Numbered from the stretch's first letter, positions 1 through 9,507 are shown. The stretch: DNA of 14,556 nt from Cerioporus squamosus (GCA_022592435.1 JABYQS010000728.1:1-14556); one strand, 5' to 3'. Numbers and translations: made by a program. The notes: a model not told the origin generated them from the sequence alone.

Positions 1-1
1 G

Positions 2-506
2 AACCCAGCCTCACACGAACAGTTCCGCAGGCTTGGGGCGTGGGTCGAGCGACACCGCGCGGACTTGATGCGTGTGCTCGACCGCGACCTGTTGTTTGCT
101 CAGCGATATGTGCTGTTTTGTAGAGTGGCTGGCCGCGACGCACTCGATTGCGTATAGTCTTCTGCCTGATTGGCTCCTGGCGTTCGACTTATACGACCGC
201 AGTTTGGACAGGTGGGCGGATCGGAGGACGTTGGAGGCGCTCTTGGAGGGCACGGATATCCGGCTTGTCCCTGTGCTCCATGAAGGGAGGATGTGGACAG
301 GAAGAGCTGAGGCGAGCTGTTCAACAGCCGTCTAAGTTCTACGATGGTCCGGTGGAGGGCGTGTATGTGAAGGTGGAGAAGCAGGGGAGAGTGGTCTCGC
401 GAGGGAAGGTTTTCGCGCGGACTTCATCTCTGGGAAAGAGCATTGGTCCAGAGGTCCTCTGCGACTGAACGCTGTACAACTCACTGAATTTCGTAGTGCA
501 TATTGA
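2..506 (+). CDS. RNA ligase domain protein, 3' part only, with three frame breaks
   Basis: The gene enters from the left edge, so its start and the catalytic-lysine region are outside the window. Reading frame 2, then 3, 1 and 3 gives one continuous conserved protein end. It contains LAFDLYDRS (nt 177-203), EGVYVKVE near 357-380, RGKV near 400-411, then RADFISGKEHW (414-446), ending at TGA 504-506. These resemble the nucleotidyltransferase motifs of ATP-dependent RNA ligases: the IIIa-like aromatic/acidic stretch, motif IV EG-V--K and a motif V-like strand. Family knowledge suggests RNA end joining through an enzyme-adenylate; the role in this fungus is unknown. Frame breaks lie near 118 (one extra base in a T run), near 300 (one extra) and near 412 (one missing). 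Either this is a decaying gene or the indels are sequence errors, as seems likely elsewhere in the window. Assignment to the RNA ligase fold is moderately sure; the exact family is not. Confidence 0.6.
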
Positions 507-784
507 TGTCGTCGTTAAGAGAGACTGTACTAGTAGGTGTCCTCGATGTCTGATATGCAGTGGGATTGCATAGATGGTTTGAGTATTTCGCGCACATGTT
601 GCGCACGCATGTATGTCATAGATTAGATCAACGACTTACTTACTTATCGCATTCGATAGTAGATCTCGCGAGCTTCTCCCACCGATGGCTCGATTATAGC
701 ACGACCCAAGCCGTCTTTAAGGCCGCCGCAACTTTCTTTACGACCCTCACTACCTTCTACTCACCCCTCGTCGACCACATCAAA
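507..784 (+). promoter_or_regulatory. Intergenic region and pyrimidine-rich leader of the adenosine kinase gene
   Basis: This 278-base gap separates two genes on the same strand. The last 60 bases before the start codon are strongly C/T-rich (for example ctcactaccttctactcacc), which is typical of transcription start regions and leaders of fungal housekeeping genes. The context acatcaaaATG has A at -3. No clear TATA box was found; gattatagc at 692-700 is weak. Short reading frames here show no conserved protein. Confidence 0.45.
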
Positions 785-2080
785 ATGTCTGTTGAAACGT
801 CCAGCTCTTCGCCTTGGGCAACCCCCTGCTCGACATGCAGGTTACGAACGGCGAGGAGCTCCTCAAGAAGTACGAGCTCAAGTCGAACGACGCTATTCTT
901 GTGGAAGAGAAGCACAAGCCGATGTATGTCCGCTTCTCCCTGTTCGATCTCGTCGTGACTGAAGATCGCCCGAACGTAGCTACGAGGAGCTCGTGAAGAA
1001 CCACAAGGTCACCTACGTTGCCGGCGGCGCCGCGCAGAACGCGGCGCGTGGTGCAGCGGTACGCGTTCCCATCCCGCTCCTACAGACCCCGCGCGGTGAC
1101 TAACTTCGCTCCCATGTATATCCCCGATCTATCATTCCATGTAGTATGTCCTTCCCCCGCACTCCGTGGTGTTCACCGGTTGCGTCGGCGACGACGAGCT
1201 CGCAGAACAGCTGAAGGCTGCGAACGAGCGTGAGGGCCTTGACCACGTCTACCTCGTCAAGAAGGGAGAGACGGGCGCATGTGCGGTTATCATCACTGGG
1301 CACGACCGCTCGCTCGTCACCAACCTCGCCGCGGCAGAGAAGTTCGAGAAGTCGCATCTGTCGTCGCCCGAGGTCGCGCCGCTCGTCGAGGCCGCGAAAT
1401 CTACTACGTCGAAGGATATTCTTGACGCACGAACGGAGTCTGCGCTCGAGCTTGCGAAGAAGGCGTCCGAGGCTGGAAAGGTACTCCTCACTGGTTTCGA
1501 TCATACCCTGCCCATGGCAATACTGAATCACTGAGCCCCTGTAGATCTTCGTCCTGAACCTTTCCGCGCCTTTCATCCCCCAATTCTTCGCTGTCCAGCT
1601 CCAGCAGATATTGCCCTACTGCGACATCATCATCGGCAACGAGGCTGAGGCCGAAGCATGGGGCACCGCGAACGTCTGCCGGACCCCAAGGACCTCACCG
1701 CCGTCGCGCGCGCGATCGCCGCGCAGCCCAAGTCGAACGCGTCGCGCCCGCGCACGGTCATCATCACGCACGGGCCCAAGTCGACGACGTCGTGAACGCG
1801 GCGGACCCGGAGAACCCGAAGGTCTTCCCCGTAACGCCGCTGTCGGACGCCGAGATCGTCGACACGAACGGGGCGGGCGATGCGTTTGCGGGTGGTGTGC
1901 TTGGTGGTCTTGTCCTCGGCAAGAGCATCGATGAGGCCATCGAGGGCGGCCACAAGCTGGGTGCGATGTGTGTGCAGCAGGTACGTGACTGTCGATTGGA
2001 AGATAGTATGTTTTTGACGCTGAATGCCTCCTTCGTAGGTTGGCCCGCAGTACAAGTGGCCCAAGGTTCAGATCTACTAG
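785..2080 (+). CDS. ADO1: Adenosine kinase (PfkB/ribokinase family), five exons
   Basis: It phosphorylates adenosine to AMP with ATP, in purine salvage and methyl-cycle adenosine removal, in the cytosol. Introns are GT-AG: 924-979, 1059-1144, 1481-1544 and 1981-2038. With six missing bases allowed for, exon lengths sum to 1038 nt, or 345 aa, the usual size. The N-terminal strand LFALGNPLLD is at about residues 8-17. The PfkB glycine motif GGAAQNAARGA is at 62-72. TGCVGDD and the conserved NLSAPFI and IIGNE follow. The second PfkB signature DTNGAGDAFAGG is at about 293-304 with catalytic Asp near 299, and the protein ends GPQYKWPKVQIY. One-base deletions are inferred near 801, 1400, 1420, 1431, 1674 and 1789, mostly beside doubled bases. 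All flanking codons remain conserved, so an intact gene with sequence errors is favoured over a pseudogene. Start ATG 785 has a good context (A at -3). Identity is very sure. Confidence 0.95.
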
Positions 2081-2570
2081 AGCAACGCTGCCGGTCGACA
2101 TCTACGTGCCCATCTTGACATCACTGTAACTTATACCTGCATTCCGCTCTCAACAGCGTTCTCCCCAGTTCATCCCGTTGTAGCCCAGATAGGAGCTCCC
2201 CACATGTGTAGTATACGAGTCAACCGTCGTCACATCTGTAGTATCATACCCGCATTGCGAGAATGCACAGTGTTTACATCATCAACGCTCACTCTGAAGC
2301 ATGTTCTCTTCGCGTCGTGGGCTTGTGAGCGGCGCAAAGGGATATTCAACGGCATTCCCGGAGATTATACAATGCATAATTAGACGATAAGGAGTAGGTG
2401 TATAACGATACGATACACTAACGCGGTCCACCCAGAACCAGAGCTGTTGTCATGATGGCGGGGGCGAAGCTAATGACTCCTGTGAGGCAAGAGCGAGGGG
2501 TTAGGATCACGATGTACGGACACAGACACTTACAGACGGTCGTACCTGAGTGAGCAGTTCGGCTTGACAG
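2081..2570. other. Convergent intergenic region, no gene seen
   Basis: This 490-base gap lies between the 3' end of the adenosine kinase gene (+) and the 3' end of the zinc-finger gene (-). It should hold both 3' untranslated regions. No conserved reading frame, RNA gene or repeat was recognised. TGTAGTAT occurs twice near 2206-2245, and an AT-rich stretch (about 2365-2390) could serve 3' end formation, but neither can be assigned. Confidence 0.5.
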
Positions 2571-4384
2571 CTAGGTCAGCCAACCTTCGCCCGGCGAGTA
2601 GAGAGACCGAAACACACCTGGGTTCAGCATCGGCATTCCATCTTCCGTAACCAGTTCGTCCATCGGCGGCGGGGGCATCGCAGAGTCATTTGCCTGGGTA
2701 TGTACGCTCTCATCCAACATCTCCGAGTCCGGCTCTCCTATCGCGTCGTCATCCCCGTCATCGTCTCCCTGCACTGGTACCTGGACTGACACGATGGATG
2801 CTCCCGCTTCGGGGGGCTGCTCCACCGATACGACCTGCGCCGGGAGCTGAGGCTGAGGAGAACCGGTCTTGATCGCAGTGGCGCTTTGAGGCTCGGCTTC
2901 CGGGGGAGGTTGCGATGCAGTTTCGTGTACTGAAGATGCACTTTGATTTGCAACGGCCTCGCGGATCTCCTGCTCTTTCTGGTATGCAAGGACGGCCTGC
3001 AGCGCCGCGGCGGCCATCAGAGTCGACGCATCAGGTGCCTCCGTCCCGTTGCTCTCCGTGCTGCCAGCGGTACCTTCCCGATCTCCGGACGTCAAGGGCG
3101 GGTCTGGAGGTGGATCTGCAATTTCTTCCCTAGTAGACGACGTGGCATGGATGGAACTCGAGGCAGACATATGCGCGTCCGCGTCCTGGTCCTGACTGGC
3201 AGTATGGGCATGCCTCGGCTCTTCGGCGCTTGTGTTCCGCAGCGCAGACTCCGGTGGTCCGACGCCGTTCGTATGCCCACTTGATTGCTCGAGCAGCTCG
3301 GGGTTGATTTGCGAGGGGTGGGGCGGCATGGGCATCCCTGGGGGACGGTAGTATGGTGCGGCGTAGTATGTCGGGATGTACATTCCAGGAGGCGGTTGGG
3401 GCATGCCTTGACCGTCCGGGCCCCAGGGGGGCGCTGGTGCCGATGCCGGTGCTTGCGTAGGCTGCCAGTTACCTCGCGTAGCAGATGTAGGGAGCCCGAT
3501 GGGTGCGGGGGGATAGTGCGGGTCCATCATGATCCCTGGAGGCGGCGGACGGTGCGTTGGAGAATATGCGGAATAGTAGCTGTCTGTACGGAGCGACGTC
3601 AAGACACCCTTGAAGGCAGTGAGTGGGTACTGTTGCTGACCTTGTATGGTGTGCGGTCGGTAGTAACTGGAGGTGCGGCTGGACGAACCTGCGTTGCTGC
3701 CCGCCGGGGGAGAGCCATTTATGCTGCCTTCGCCTTGACCCACGGAGACGGTTCCAGCCGGACTGGGGGATCTTGACCCTGAGGAACCACCGTCGGCGGA
3801 CTTGCCCTTCTCCGGCTCTGGCTCGATCACGACTCCATTATGGCGAGATTTCTGGTGTCGACGAAGAGCATCCGTCTGAATAGAGTGCGCACCACCACGA
3901 CGGACCTTTGAGTTACGCAGCGGGGACACGGACAAGCAGGAACGTACTCGGGTGAACGTAGCATCACATTGGGGACACTGACTAGATACAGGTTGAGTTG
4001 AGCGCAGATAGAGTAACGGCAAGACTCCAATGGAACGTACAATCCGGGAACAGAGTGCGTCTTGGTTGTCCGCTGGTGCCGCTTCAGGTCTGCCTCGCGC
4101 GCAAAGACCTTCTTGCACCCATCCATCTTACACGGCCATGAACCTGTGTCCGGTTTCTTCTTTACACTGCCAGAGGGCGCGGAGGAAGACGTCTTCTTCT
4201 TCGTTTCTTTCTTCTCATCAGACTACAAACGAACATGATGGGGTGGTGAGTACAGCGGAGGTGAGTGCGGGGGCAGCCACAGCGAAGATAGAAGTCCGCT
4301 GTGGCAGAAGTGGCTGAAGCGATAATTGAGCTGATCTCGTGGTTGCGCGCTGCTCACCGTCTGTTTCGCCTGTTGCCTGACCAT
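2571..4384 (-). CDS. C2H2 zinc-finger protein with long Pro/Tyr/Ser-rich tail, four exons
   Basis: This is a probable nuclear DNA-binding regulator. The model starts at ATG 4384 (MVRQQAKQT), right after an in-frame stop, with introns 4357-4223, 4040-3982 and 3947-3876. The joined exons total 1548 nt, 515 aa, with no frame break. A lysine-rich segment (about residues 13-32) precedes two fingers. Finger 1 is C40-x4-C45-x12-H58-x6-H65 (CKMDGCKKVF...LKRH). Finger 2 is C72-x2-C75-x12-H88-x4-H93 (CPQCDATF...LRRHQKSRH). The remaining ~420 residues are low complexity: Ser/Gly, then a Pro/Tyr/Met-rich block (about PPPPGIMMDPHYPP to RPPGMPMPP), a short helix-like DASTLMAAAALQAVLAYQKE, an acidic GDDDGDDD stretch, and the end GEGWLT. 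Such tails are usual in fungal activators. The first exon (9 aa) is the least certain part, because it rests on frame, splice signals and the upstream stop. Its targets cannot be told from the sequence. It is divergent from the kinase gene. Confidence 0.85.
3876..3947 (-). other. Frame-preserving, stop-free intron inside zinc finger 2
   Basis: This 72-base GT-AG intron (donor gtacgt, acceptor ttcag) falls between the Cys pair and the His pair of the second finger, after the codon for Arg81. It is a multiple of three and has no in-frame stop. Retention would insert 24 residues into the finger without shifting the frame. Splicing it out restores a textbook C-x2-C-x12-H-x4-H finger, so removal is the expected main form. 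Confidence 0.75.
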
Positions 4385-5502
4385 CCCGAATGACTATCCA
4401 AATGTCTGCGGCGATGTCCTGTACACGTTCGTCGTTGTCCCCGCAGCGTCGGGCGTCGAGGGCGGCGGGAAGGGTCCGGTGGCTGGAGGTGGCTGGGCTG
4501 TGGCTGACGAGCTGGCGGGGTCTCTCCAAGCCACACACGCGTCTCTTCGCGGTTCCGAACGCTCCGGCGCATGTGACCGAGCTGTGACCATCCCTGTCAC
4601 ACGCCTTACCGTCTTTGGCAAGTCTTTCGACCGCGAACAGGGTAAGTATGCCATGGTCCAGGTGAGGCACCAACACTTCGAGTATATACATGGTACTAAC
4701 TTGTTGCGAGTGACAGTCAACCCAGACACCCATCGCACGCCCGGATCGCAGGTGGCCGCCTACTAGTAGTCTCGTCCCAGTACAGCCCAGTAGGATTCCA
4801 TTGGATTGCACCTGCGCCCGTTCAGCAACTTGCGAGCTCTGCAGGCTCGTCCCAATCGAACCATAGATTGCTGTGAGTTGTTTCTTGTTTCTCAAGCGGT
4901 CTTTCACGCTCCGGGGTCGAGGCGGCCCTGACATCTACATGATTGAGCCGTCCAGTGTCCTAGACGTCGGTGGACGAGATGGACCTCCTCAGAGTCTCGC
5001 GCCAGTCTAGATTCCAATTTCGATGCGGATGCATCCACAAAATGACCATGGTTGGAAGTGGTGTATAGCCCCACTGGTCTGTATCGTGACGGCACTTCAT
5101 AAGTTTCATCGGTGTTCATGGGCCCTATTGAAATCAGTTCACCACCGATCGGTGTTCGAGTCGCAATGCAGACCGAAACTTTGTCGGAGAGCATTGCATC
5201 GTGAATCAGTCCGCTCAGACCCAGCTCGTCAGGTACATCGCGTTGCAATCCTGACCGCTCGGACTTCGCACATCCTATGGTCGATTCGTCGGGACGACCT
5301 GGGATCCGCTGCCGCGTGGACCGCGTCGAAGAGCAGCTCAACTGCAGGGGTTCATGTCGAGCGTGCACCCGAAATGCATATAAGGAGAGCTACAGTACGC
5401 TGGTAGTTCCCCATCCTTCCTCCCTCTTCGTTCCTGGTGAACGTCTTTCTCCGTCACTTGCACCCTGCATTGACCATCTCCTCCTCTTCGCGCTTCATCG
5501 CC
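4385..5502. promoter_or_regulatory. Divergent intergenic/promoter region between zinc-finger and kinase genes
   Basis: This 1.1 kb gap lies between two start codons pointing apart. Several long open frames cross it on both strands (for example 4934-4218 minus and 4479-4766 plus), but their translations show no conserved motif and overlap one another, as expected by chance in GC-rich DNA. A TATATA (4683-4688) could serve the minus-strand zinc-finger transcript, giving a leader of about 270 bases. The kinase side has a clear TATA box and a C/T-rich leader. No RNA gene or repeat was recognised. Confidence 0.45.
5375..5385 (+). promoter_or_regulatory. TATA box of the kinase gene
   Basis: The sequence tgcatataagg lies about 120 bases before the kinase start codon. 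It is followed by a pyrimidine-rich leader (about 5405-5500) with no upstream ATG. Spacing and order fit a core promoter with a leader of roughly 90 bases. It was recognised by motif and position only. Confidence 0.55.
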
Positions 5503-6733
5503 ATGTCCCTCGCCTCTGACACTCTCCCTAACTTCACCGGCTGCACCTTCGATAAGCGCTATGAGCTCACCAAAATGCTCGGGTCTGGCACCTACGGCGT
5601 CGTCTACAAGGCCATCGACCTTCGCGCGGACCCCGAGTCTGACTCGCGTTTCCGCGCCATCAAAATCATTAAGAAGCAAGGCCGCTCATCTGCAGAGATC
5701 GAGACCGTCCGTCGCGAGGTCACTCTGCACGGCTTTGTCTCCGACCACCCCAGTGTCGTCACCCTCTACGACTGCATTGAGGACACCAAATACTTCTACA
5801 TCATCCTCGAATACATTCCTGGTGGAGATCTCTTCGAGCAAATCTGTGACAAGGGGGCCTACGTTAACAACGACGAGCTGCTGCGCAGCGCGTTCCTCTC
5901 CCTCCTCGACGCCGTGGAGGCATGCCACGACGCCAGGATCTCTCATCGCGACATCAAGCCTGAGAACGTCCTTACTACTGCGGACGGTTCGAAGGTCTTT
6001 CTCGCCGACTTCGGTCTCGCTACTACTAAGCGTATGACCGAAGAGCACGGCGCCGGTACCTCCATCTATATGGCCCCTGGTAAGTTACAGCATCTTTTCC
6101 TCGTATACCCCTCGCTCATGAACTGTGGCAGAATGTCTGGACACCGGATCAGGCCCGTACTGCACACGCTCTACCGACGTCTGGGCCCTCGGGGTTATCC
6201 TCGCGAACATGATCAGCTCGCGCAACCCCTGGCAGAAGGCCACCCTCAAAGACAAGGGCTTTGCCCTCTACGTCGATAACCACGATTTCCTCTACGACAT
6301 CATGCCCATCTCCGAGGAGGCCCACACCATTCTCCAGCGCATCTTCACCATCAACCCCCTGCGCCGCATCACCCTCTCCAAACTTCGTCGCGCCGTTGCG
6401 AACGTCCCGACGTTCTTCCGGCCCGTCAAGGCGCAGGCCGCCGAGTTCCCGACGAAGACGCGTACGCTGTCGAACAAGGCCACAGAGTTTGATACTCTGG
6501 CCCAGGAGCTCGATCTCCCCTGCGTCACCCGTGCCAACACCACTTCCTGCACCGAGTCCACTACCACCACGCCCGAGCTGAGCCCCTCGTGCTCACGCTC
6601 GACATCCCAGGACTCGGATACGGAGGATAGTGGCGCCATCACCCCTCCGGAGGGGCTTGATATCCCGAAGTCGGCTGTGCCGAAGGATCTCGAGAGCGTC
6701 CAGGACCGTCTGAACGCTCTCAGTGTCGAGTAG
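5503..6733 (+). CDS. Serine/threonine protein kinase, Ran1/Pat1-like, two exons
   Basis: It transfers phosphate from ATP to Ser/Thr of target proteins. One GT-AG intron (6080-6131, 52 bases) sits inside the APE motif codons. The joined exons give 392 aa with no frame break. The kinase domain spans about residues 20-290: glycine loop LGSGTYGVVYKA (26-37), lysine AIK (K54), helix-C Glu E72, catalytic loop HRDIKPEN (148-155, D150), DFG (169-171), activation segment GAGTSIYMAPE (183-193) and DVWALGVI. All key residues are present, so an active enzyme is expected. The pattern GTS-YMAPEC plus RNPWQKAT resembles the Ran1/Pat1, Sks1 and Vhs1 group, which links nutrients to growth and meiosis in yeasts; this subfamily call is inferred. 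A Ser/Thr-rich tail of about 100 residues follows (TTSCTESTTTTPELSPS). The start at 5503 (gccATGtcc) is preferred; the frame is open upstream to 5437 but with no ATG. Confidence 0.95.
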
Positions 6734-6927
6734 ACGGACGACCACGATTGATGATACCCACATAGAACCATCGACGGACTCAGCGCCATCATTTCACTGT
6801 ACAACACCATCGTGACATACACTTCAGTCATATCATTATTCTATTTATGCAACAGTCGAGACATTCAATAGTGTGCGTGTGCTAGCGTGCGAGCGAGAGC
6901 AACTTCCAGGAGGTACAGTAATGCGGT
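6734..6927. other. Convergent 3' intergenic region, kinase and membrane-protein genes
   Basis: These 194 bases lie between the kinase stop and the membrane-protein stop. The AT-rich part (about 6828-6850, tattctatttatgcaac) is a plausible area for 3' end formation of one or both transcripts. No gene was seen. Confidence 0.4.
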
Positions 6928-8168
6928 TTACTTCTCGCCACGCAGCTGCCCGGAGTCGGCGTCCGTAGCGTTATCGACGCCGGTCGTTGAGGAGCCCATG
7001 GTGAAACTCAAGGTGGTGAGACGACTATGCTTCTGTTGCGGGCCTGAACTGAACTCCATACTCGGCAGCGAAGGCGTATCCATCGTCCTCGCTGTCCACG
7101 CCGTACCGTCTGCCACCCGGTAAATGATCAGGTACGTCGCGATTTGCTAGGACGGAGAGTCAGAGAGCGTCCACACAAAGACGGCAGAGCCTTACCTGTG
7201 CAGGTCCGGCGAACGCTAGCCACACTTGGTTGATCGGCTTGTTGAGGGCGTATGAGATGAGGAAGGCGATGGCGAACACGGAGTACAGCGCCGCAGACTC
7301 CACGAAGAATGTCACGAGCGAGAGGTAGTGCTGTACGTGCTCAGCAGGTAGGAACCTGAGGTGCGTGCGGCGGTAGGCCAGGAGCCGGGCAACGATGAGG
7401 ATGGTGAGGATAATGTTGAGCCCAAATGAGAGCGCGTAGTATGCGGTGCCGAACGCGAGCGGTTTCTTGCTGTACAGCGAAAGGCCGGGGTGGGTAGACT
7501 CGAGCGTCCAGAGCGTACCCATGACTGCGAGCACGGTCATACAGATAAGTCTCGCCTTCTGGAAGTGAAAGGGATCTTGGCTCACCGAACGATGCCATCA
7601 GCACGGTGAACGGAAACAGGACGACGGCGTAGGCCACGGCTCGTCCCGAGGCGGTCCAGATGACCCAGCAGCGCCAGAGCTAGTACGGCCGTCTATGAGT
7701 CGAGGATGAATGTGATGTTCGGTTGGCTTACCACGAGGAGATCGCAAAGAAAGGTGATGATGAACACAGTCGAGTCGAAGAGGACGTCGATCGGCTGACT
7801 CTGGGTATCCAAGAAGTAGACCCAAGGACCTCCGGGTAGTTGCGGTTCTCGATGTACATCTCCTGGACAGTGCGCGCCTGAACAATGCTGGTGATCGTCT
7901 GCACGGTGAGCAGCAGGCTGATGTAGCACAGAAGGATGCGGGTCTTCATGCTTCTGTGCCGTTGCTTCCAGAGGTAAAGTGCGCATTTCGCCCAGAGGAT
8001 GAGCTGAACGCCTGGACGAAACTTGCCGTCAGTTACTTCCAATGAGCCAGCATAAGTAGAGCGGCACGAACCATAGCCGACCCCAGAGACGAAGTCTCCA
8101 GCTAAGAAGAACCTCTCAATGTTGATGGTATTCTCATCCTCGTTCGGCCCATAATAGGGTGTCGACAT
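6928..8168 (-). CDS. Seven-helix membrane protein of unknown function (Agaricomycete family), five exons
   Basis: I know this type only as uncharacterised proteins of mushrooms and polypores; no function can be given. It starts at ATG 8168 (MSTPYYGPNEDENTINIERF) and has GT-AG introns 8071-8012, 7731-7680, 7585-7525 and 7195-7147. Adding one missing base near 7832 gives 1020 nt, 339 aa. About seven hydrophobic helices can be seen: around GVQLILWAKCALYLW, ILLCYISLLLTVQTI, FIITFLCDLLVV, VVLFPFTVLMASF, YYALSFGLNIILTILIVA, SAALYSVFAIAFLISY and QQIATYLIIY. Conserved short stretches include RTVQEMYIENRNYP, RCWVIWTASGR, RRTHL and PAEHVQHY. The tail is Ser/Thr-rich, polar and ends GEK. A plasma or internal membrane is the likely place. 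The layout recalls receptor-like proteins, but it is not a recognisable STE3 pheromone receptor or opsin, since no retinal lysine motif was seen. The frame break is in CCGGAGG, probably a lost G. Confidence 0.82.
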
Positions 8169-8230
8169 AGCAGGTAGTGCTCAGAGTAGACCCGTGTCGA
8201 GGGGAATTCCCGCGACATGCCAGCCTCGTA

Positions 8231-8240
8231 CTTTATATCT
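8231..8240 (-). promoter_or_regulatory. TATA box of the membrane-protein gene
   Basis: On the minus strand agatataaag lies 63-72 bases before the start codon at 8168, a good distance for a short-leader fungal gene. It was recognised by motif and position only. Confidence 0.55.
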
Positions 8241-9019
8241 GCGACCACTGACACTCGATGCAGTATTTGCTCGAACTCCAGGGCGCTCGCGACTGCGGGG
8301 AGGCCGGACGACGCTCATACTGGAACATGCGTGGCTGGCTTCTTGATTCGCACTGTCAAAGAACAGACAAGTCGCGGCCCGTGATGAATTTCTGAGGGCT
8401 GCGCAACCAATATGCATCCTGAATGCGGACTGTCTCCTCACACGAATGCCCAAGGAGGACGAGTGATATGGCTGGGGGCCGCGACATCACCACCTGAGTA
8501 TGCTCCATGGTGATGGGCGCGTCATCTATCTTGTCAATTGTCAGCCACTTCCTATGCAACTGCCCTGCAAGGATGTAACAGTCGTCCATACCTTGCGATG
8601 GATGGGCCTTCTAGACGACTGAACTCTCGTCAAGTGGAAGACAGCCTGTGAGACGAGCCAGGACACACCTCACCTCGAGCAGAGCACATGATGGGACCAA
8701 TGAAGGCGGCGAATAGCCGGCCATCTTGTGATGTGACAGGTCCGTGTACTGTTAGGTACGTGGTCCTCTTATGAGTACTTGCGGGCACTGGGCGACGTTC
8801 TGGGAACCACTAAGTGGCTGCAGTGGGTTGGTGGGTACCAATGGAGGGAGTCGGATTTTTGGGATGAGATGTTCAGGAATACAAATAGAGAAGCGTCTCA
8901 GAATGACTGCCCGCAGAGCTTTATAATTGAGACACTGTTGAGACGGTGGTGGTACATACCATGGAGCAGAGCGTTTGCGCTCTGGGTCTGTGCTGTTCAG
9001 ACTACTAAGCGCGGCTGAA

Positions 9020-9076
9020 TGTGGAAGGAAGGGTGGACGCATTAGCGCCCATGAAGCACCTTGCCTTCCTTCCACA
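9020..9076. repeat. 13-bp perfect inverted repeat, 31-base spacer
   Basis: The left arm tgtggaaggaagg (9020-9032) is the exact reverse complement of the right arm ccttccttccaca (9064-9076). The outer bases 9017-9018 and 9078-9079 can also pair after one mismatch. It lies about 530 bases before copy A in a region without a recognised gene. Confidence 0.8.
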
Positions 9077-9251
9077 CTCCTCTCACATATCCACAAAGCG
9101 CACACGCCTACTACTCCACTTTGTCCGATAGCGACCGAGTTAGCGCCATTGGACTTGACGGAACAGCTTCCCTCGCGCTCAAGCCTCAGCGTCGGCCCTT
9201 CTGCGGTGACGCGTCGAGTACTGCCAGTAAGTACGCGCCGACCCGGCACCT

Positions 9252-9284
9252 CGGGGCTCGGCAACCTCTGGTGCCCGAGCCCCG
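9252..9284. repeat. 10-bp GC-rich inverted repeat, 13-base loop
   Basis: Arms cggggctcgg (9252-9261) and ccgagccccg (9275-9284) are perfect reverse complements. If transcribed, they would form a stable hairpin. Confidence 0.7.
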
Positions 9285-9299
9285 GTCTTGGAGAGTCCT

Positions 9300-9324
9300 C
9301 TCGCTTCTTGAACTAGGAAGCGAG
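9300..9324. repeat. 8-bp inverted repeat, 9-base loop
   Basis: Arms ctcgcttc (9300-9307) and gaagcgag (9317-9324) are perfect reverse complements, 15 bases after the previous hairpin. It is short enough to be chance by itself. Confidence 0.5.
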
Positions 9325-9507
9325 CCGCCCAACGACTTCAGCGCCATGGATCTCAATGAATGCATGATCCCTCTTACCCACATGATCTACACTCGATTCA
9401 CCGACCGGAGACCCACTACGACCCGTACTTCTTACTACCTTGCGAAACTGCTTCTGACTAACGACGCACACTGACCCACGGCATTCCGAGTACTTTTACA
9501 AACAATG

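Noticed and set aside
1616..2101. Long minus-strand open frames opposite adenosine kinase exons
   Set aside because: Arg/Pro-rich shadows of the conserved plus-strand gene.
3600..3625. Possible 24-base micro-intron (gtgtct...acag) in the zinc-finger tail
   Set aside because: Too short to be spliced, and the frame is open through it.
4479..4766. 95-codon plus-strand open frame in the divergent region
   Set aside because: No recognisable domain and no promoter; probably chance in GC-rich DNA.
4218..4934. 238-codon open frame on the minus strand upstream of the zinc-finger gene
   Set aside because: No conserved motif, it overlaps other open frames, and joining it to the next exon gives an immediate stop. 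The frame used in the zinc-finger model fits better.
8356..8589. 77-codon minus-strand open frame upstream of the membrane-protein gene
   Set aside because: The translation looks ordinary in composition but matches nothing I know and has no supporting signals; left as unassigned intergenic DNA.
8752..9474. Overlapping open frames on both strands before copy A
   Set aside because: No conserved residues, no splice pattern, and they cover the inverted repeats.
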